Source: Fidelibacterota bacterium
Lineage (GTDB): Bacteria; Fidelibacterota; Marinisomatia; Marinisomatales; TCS55
DNA length: 64,000 bases
Reading direction: 5' to 3'
Assembly: GCA_029936965.1 (NCBI GenBank)
Contig: JAPYRG010000004.1
Location: 62,001 to 126,000 of the forward strand
The position numbers and the translations under genes were made by a program. Below are positions 62,896-64,000 of this stretch, one piece after another (within the stretch, counting starts at the first letter, position 1; each line of letters starts with the position of its first letter). Under the pieces are notes generated by a model that saw nothing but the letters and a program-made list of their open reading frames with translations, had not been told where the DNA came from and made no database searches.

Positions 62896-64000
62896 TTAAA
62901 TAAACCATTCTTTAATACTTGTATTTATATAATTAAAAAGTATAAATAAAATTAATTTCAAATTATTCCAAGTATATATAGAATGATTGACTTGTTTTCC
63001 GTCGATCCATGTACTTATAACATTTATATTTTTTATCTCTTCATTTTTTGTTCCAAGTGGATTATGAGATAGGATTACAAGATCAGCTGATTTGCCAATT
63101 GTTATTGATCCTCTGTTTTGTTCTTCAAACAATTGCCAGGCAGCATTTATAGTAATTGATTTTAAAGCATCATATACTGAAATCCGTTCATCTTTTCCCA
63201 ATATAAATTTATCATTTTTTGTTTTTCTTGTTACTGCTGTTGAAATTGCTCGAAATGGATCTACAGGTGTAGCAGGATTATCCGTATGGATTGTAGCATG
63301 ATGGCCTACAGATATTGCAGATTGAATTGGCATAAATCTTTCTGATCTTTTTGAACCAATAATATATTCCAATTGATCTCCATAATAATATATATGATCT
63401 ATAAAGAAACTTAATGTAATGCCAAGTTCTTTTGCCTGTACAATTTGTTCTTTTGTGATTAATGCATTATGTTCAATTCTATGTCGATGATTAGATCGTG
63501 GATAATTATATAGAATTTTCGTGAACGCATCTAATATTCCTTGTATGGCAACTTCACCTTGAGCATGTATTGCGATTTGATAGTTATTTGTATGGTAATA
63601 TGTCAAGGTTGTTAACAATGAATCCTCTGTAAAATTTATTGAACCGCGATGATTTCTTTTCAATCCCATTCGATTTAATGTTAAATCAGTATTTAAATAA
63701 GGCTCTGAAAAAGCTGCTCCACCAGTATACGGTGAGCCATCCATATATAGTTTTATTCCTTTTATTTTAAAAAAATCATTTCCATAACCATTGAAAAAAG
63801 TAGAGCCATCTAACTGTTTTTTTATTGGATAAACATATGATCTCACTGCAGAACCATTATTGGAAAGGTTTTCCATAAATTGTAATGGATTACCTGCAAT
63901 ATTTACTGGACCTAATACAGAAATAGAAGTATAACCTGCTTTAGCATATTTTGTATATTGTAGATTAAGTAATAACTCTGCTGTTCCTTGAGGCGTTTTT
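62896..64000 (-). CDS. YtcJ-type amidohydrolase, 5' end beyond the window
   Basis: Metal-dependent amidohydrolase of the YtcJ/YbbI-like branch. Visible segments are MDGSPYTGGAAFSEPY, AIHAQGEVAI, HRIEHN, IHTDNPATPVDPFRAI with the metal-site Asp and AVTRKTK, and GSITIGKSADLVIL near the C-terminus, giving the HRIEH and TDNP motifs. The reading frame stays open from the first Met at 63876 up to the right edge (reading TPQGTAELLLNLQY and GYTSISVLGP), so the gene is incomplete here. The expected full length is about 550 residues. The usual HAxGD motif reads HAQGE. Substrate unknown. Confidence 0.88.
   Translation of the reverse strand, partial: KTPQGTAELLLNLQYTKYAKAGYTSISVLGPVNIAGNPLQFMENLSNNGSAVRSYVYPIKKQLDGSTFFNGYGNDFFKIKGIKLYMDGSPYTGGAAFSEPYLNTDLTLNRMGLKRNHRGSINFTEDSLLTTLTYYHTNNYQIAIHAQGEVAIQGILDAFTKILYNYPRSNHRHRIEHNALITKEQIVQAKELGITLSFFIDHIYYYGDQLEYIIGSKRSERFMPIQSAISVGHHATIHTDNPATPVDPFRAISTAVTRKTKNDKFILGKDERISVYDALKSITINAAWQLFEEQNRGSITIGKSADLVILSHNPLGTKNEEIKNINVISTWIDGKQVNHSIYTWNNLKLILFILFNYINTSIKEWFI

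Noticed and set aside
1-64000. CRISPR array, prophage or insertion sequence
   Set aside because: No spaced direct repeats, integrase, transposase or terminal inverted repeats seen.

Overview
The window is an AT-rich bacterial chromosome segment with short intergenic gaps: no gene-free stretch exceeds 300 bases. Several traits point to a marine member of the Fibrobacterota-Chlorobiota-Bacteroidota (FCB) superphylum, most likely Marinimicrobia/SAR406 or a relative. These are secreted proteins ending in a YPNPFNP-type sorting domain, a PorV/PorQ-family outer-membrane protein, TonB receptors with a carboxypeptidase-regulatory-like N-terminus, and few strong Shine-Dalgarno sites. That placement is an inference from protein style; there is no rRNA or other marker here. 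I saw no tRNA, rRNA, CRISPR array, prophage or insertion sequence.

Layout. 1-8.5 kb: ppk2, then a minus-strand fatty-acid beta-oxidation operon (TetR regulator, acyl-CoA dehydrogenase, thiolase, FadN-type fusion, PhoX-like protein) with a palindromic operator at the regulator start. 8.5-13.2 kb: yidD, a small lipoprotein, an SDR protein with altered active site, and a non-oxidative pentose-phosphate operon (rpe, tkt, rpiB). 13.3-17.2 kb: an overlapping trio of SLC13 transporter, universal-stress protein and FMN glutamate-synthase-like enzyme. 17.2-20.4 kb: a peroxide-defence island (zinc-ribbon peptide, PerR-like regulator with a 9+9 palindrome, rubrerythrin, Fe-S oxidoreductase, DUF3501). 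20.4-27.3 kb: PuuD-like membrane protein, RND exporter, small unknowns, glycosyltransferase, secreted deiminase with a dockerin tail, seven-helix membrane protein.

27.4-30.4 kb: tig-clpP-clpX, where ClpP has Asn in place of the catalytic Asp and ClpX lacks the zinc-binding domain. 30.4-45.4 kb: a secretion block of a large TonB receptor, a 1311-residue exported protein, a PorV-like protein, and three exported proteins with C-terminal sorting domains (one an HExxH metallopeptidase, one cohesin-like). 45.4-55.6 kb: minus-strand catabolic genes. A DDAH-like hydrolase, a GcvT-like protein, two tandem PYROXD2/CrtI-like flavoenzymes and a Rieske oxygenase are tightly coupled; DoxX, a Tat-exported Gfo/Idh/MocA protein, RfaE2 and a BNR protein follow. 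55.7-62.8 kb: a YdjM-like membrane protein and a TetR-controlled TonB receptor operon with surface beta-propeller proteins, one carrying a His/Met-rich insert. 62.9-64 kb: a YtcJ-type amidohydrolase cut by the right edge.

The strongest candidates for undescribed biology are the methylated-nitrogen-type catabolic operon (49.3-55.6 kb), the TetR/TonB/propeller operon (56.2-62.8 kb) and the altered ClpXP module.
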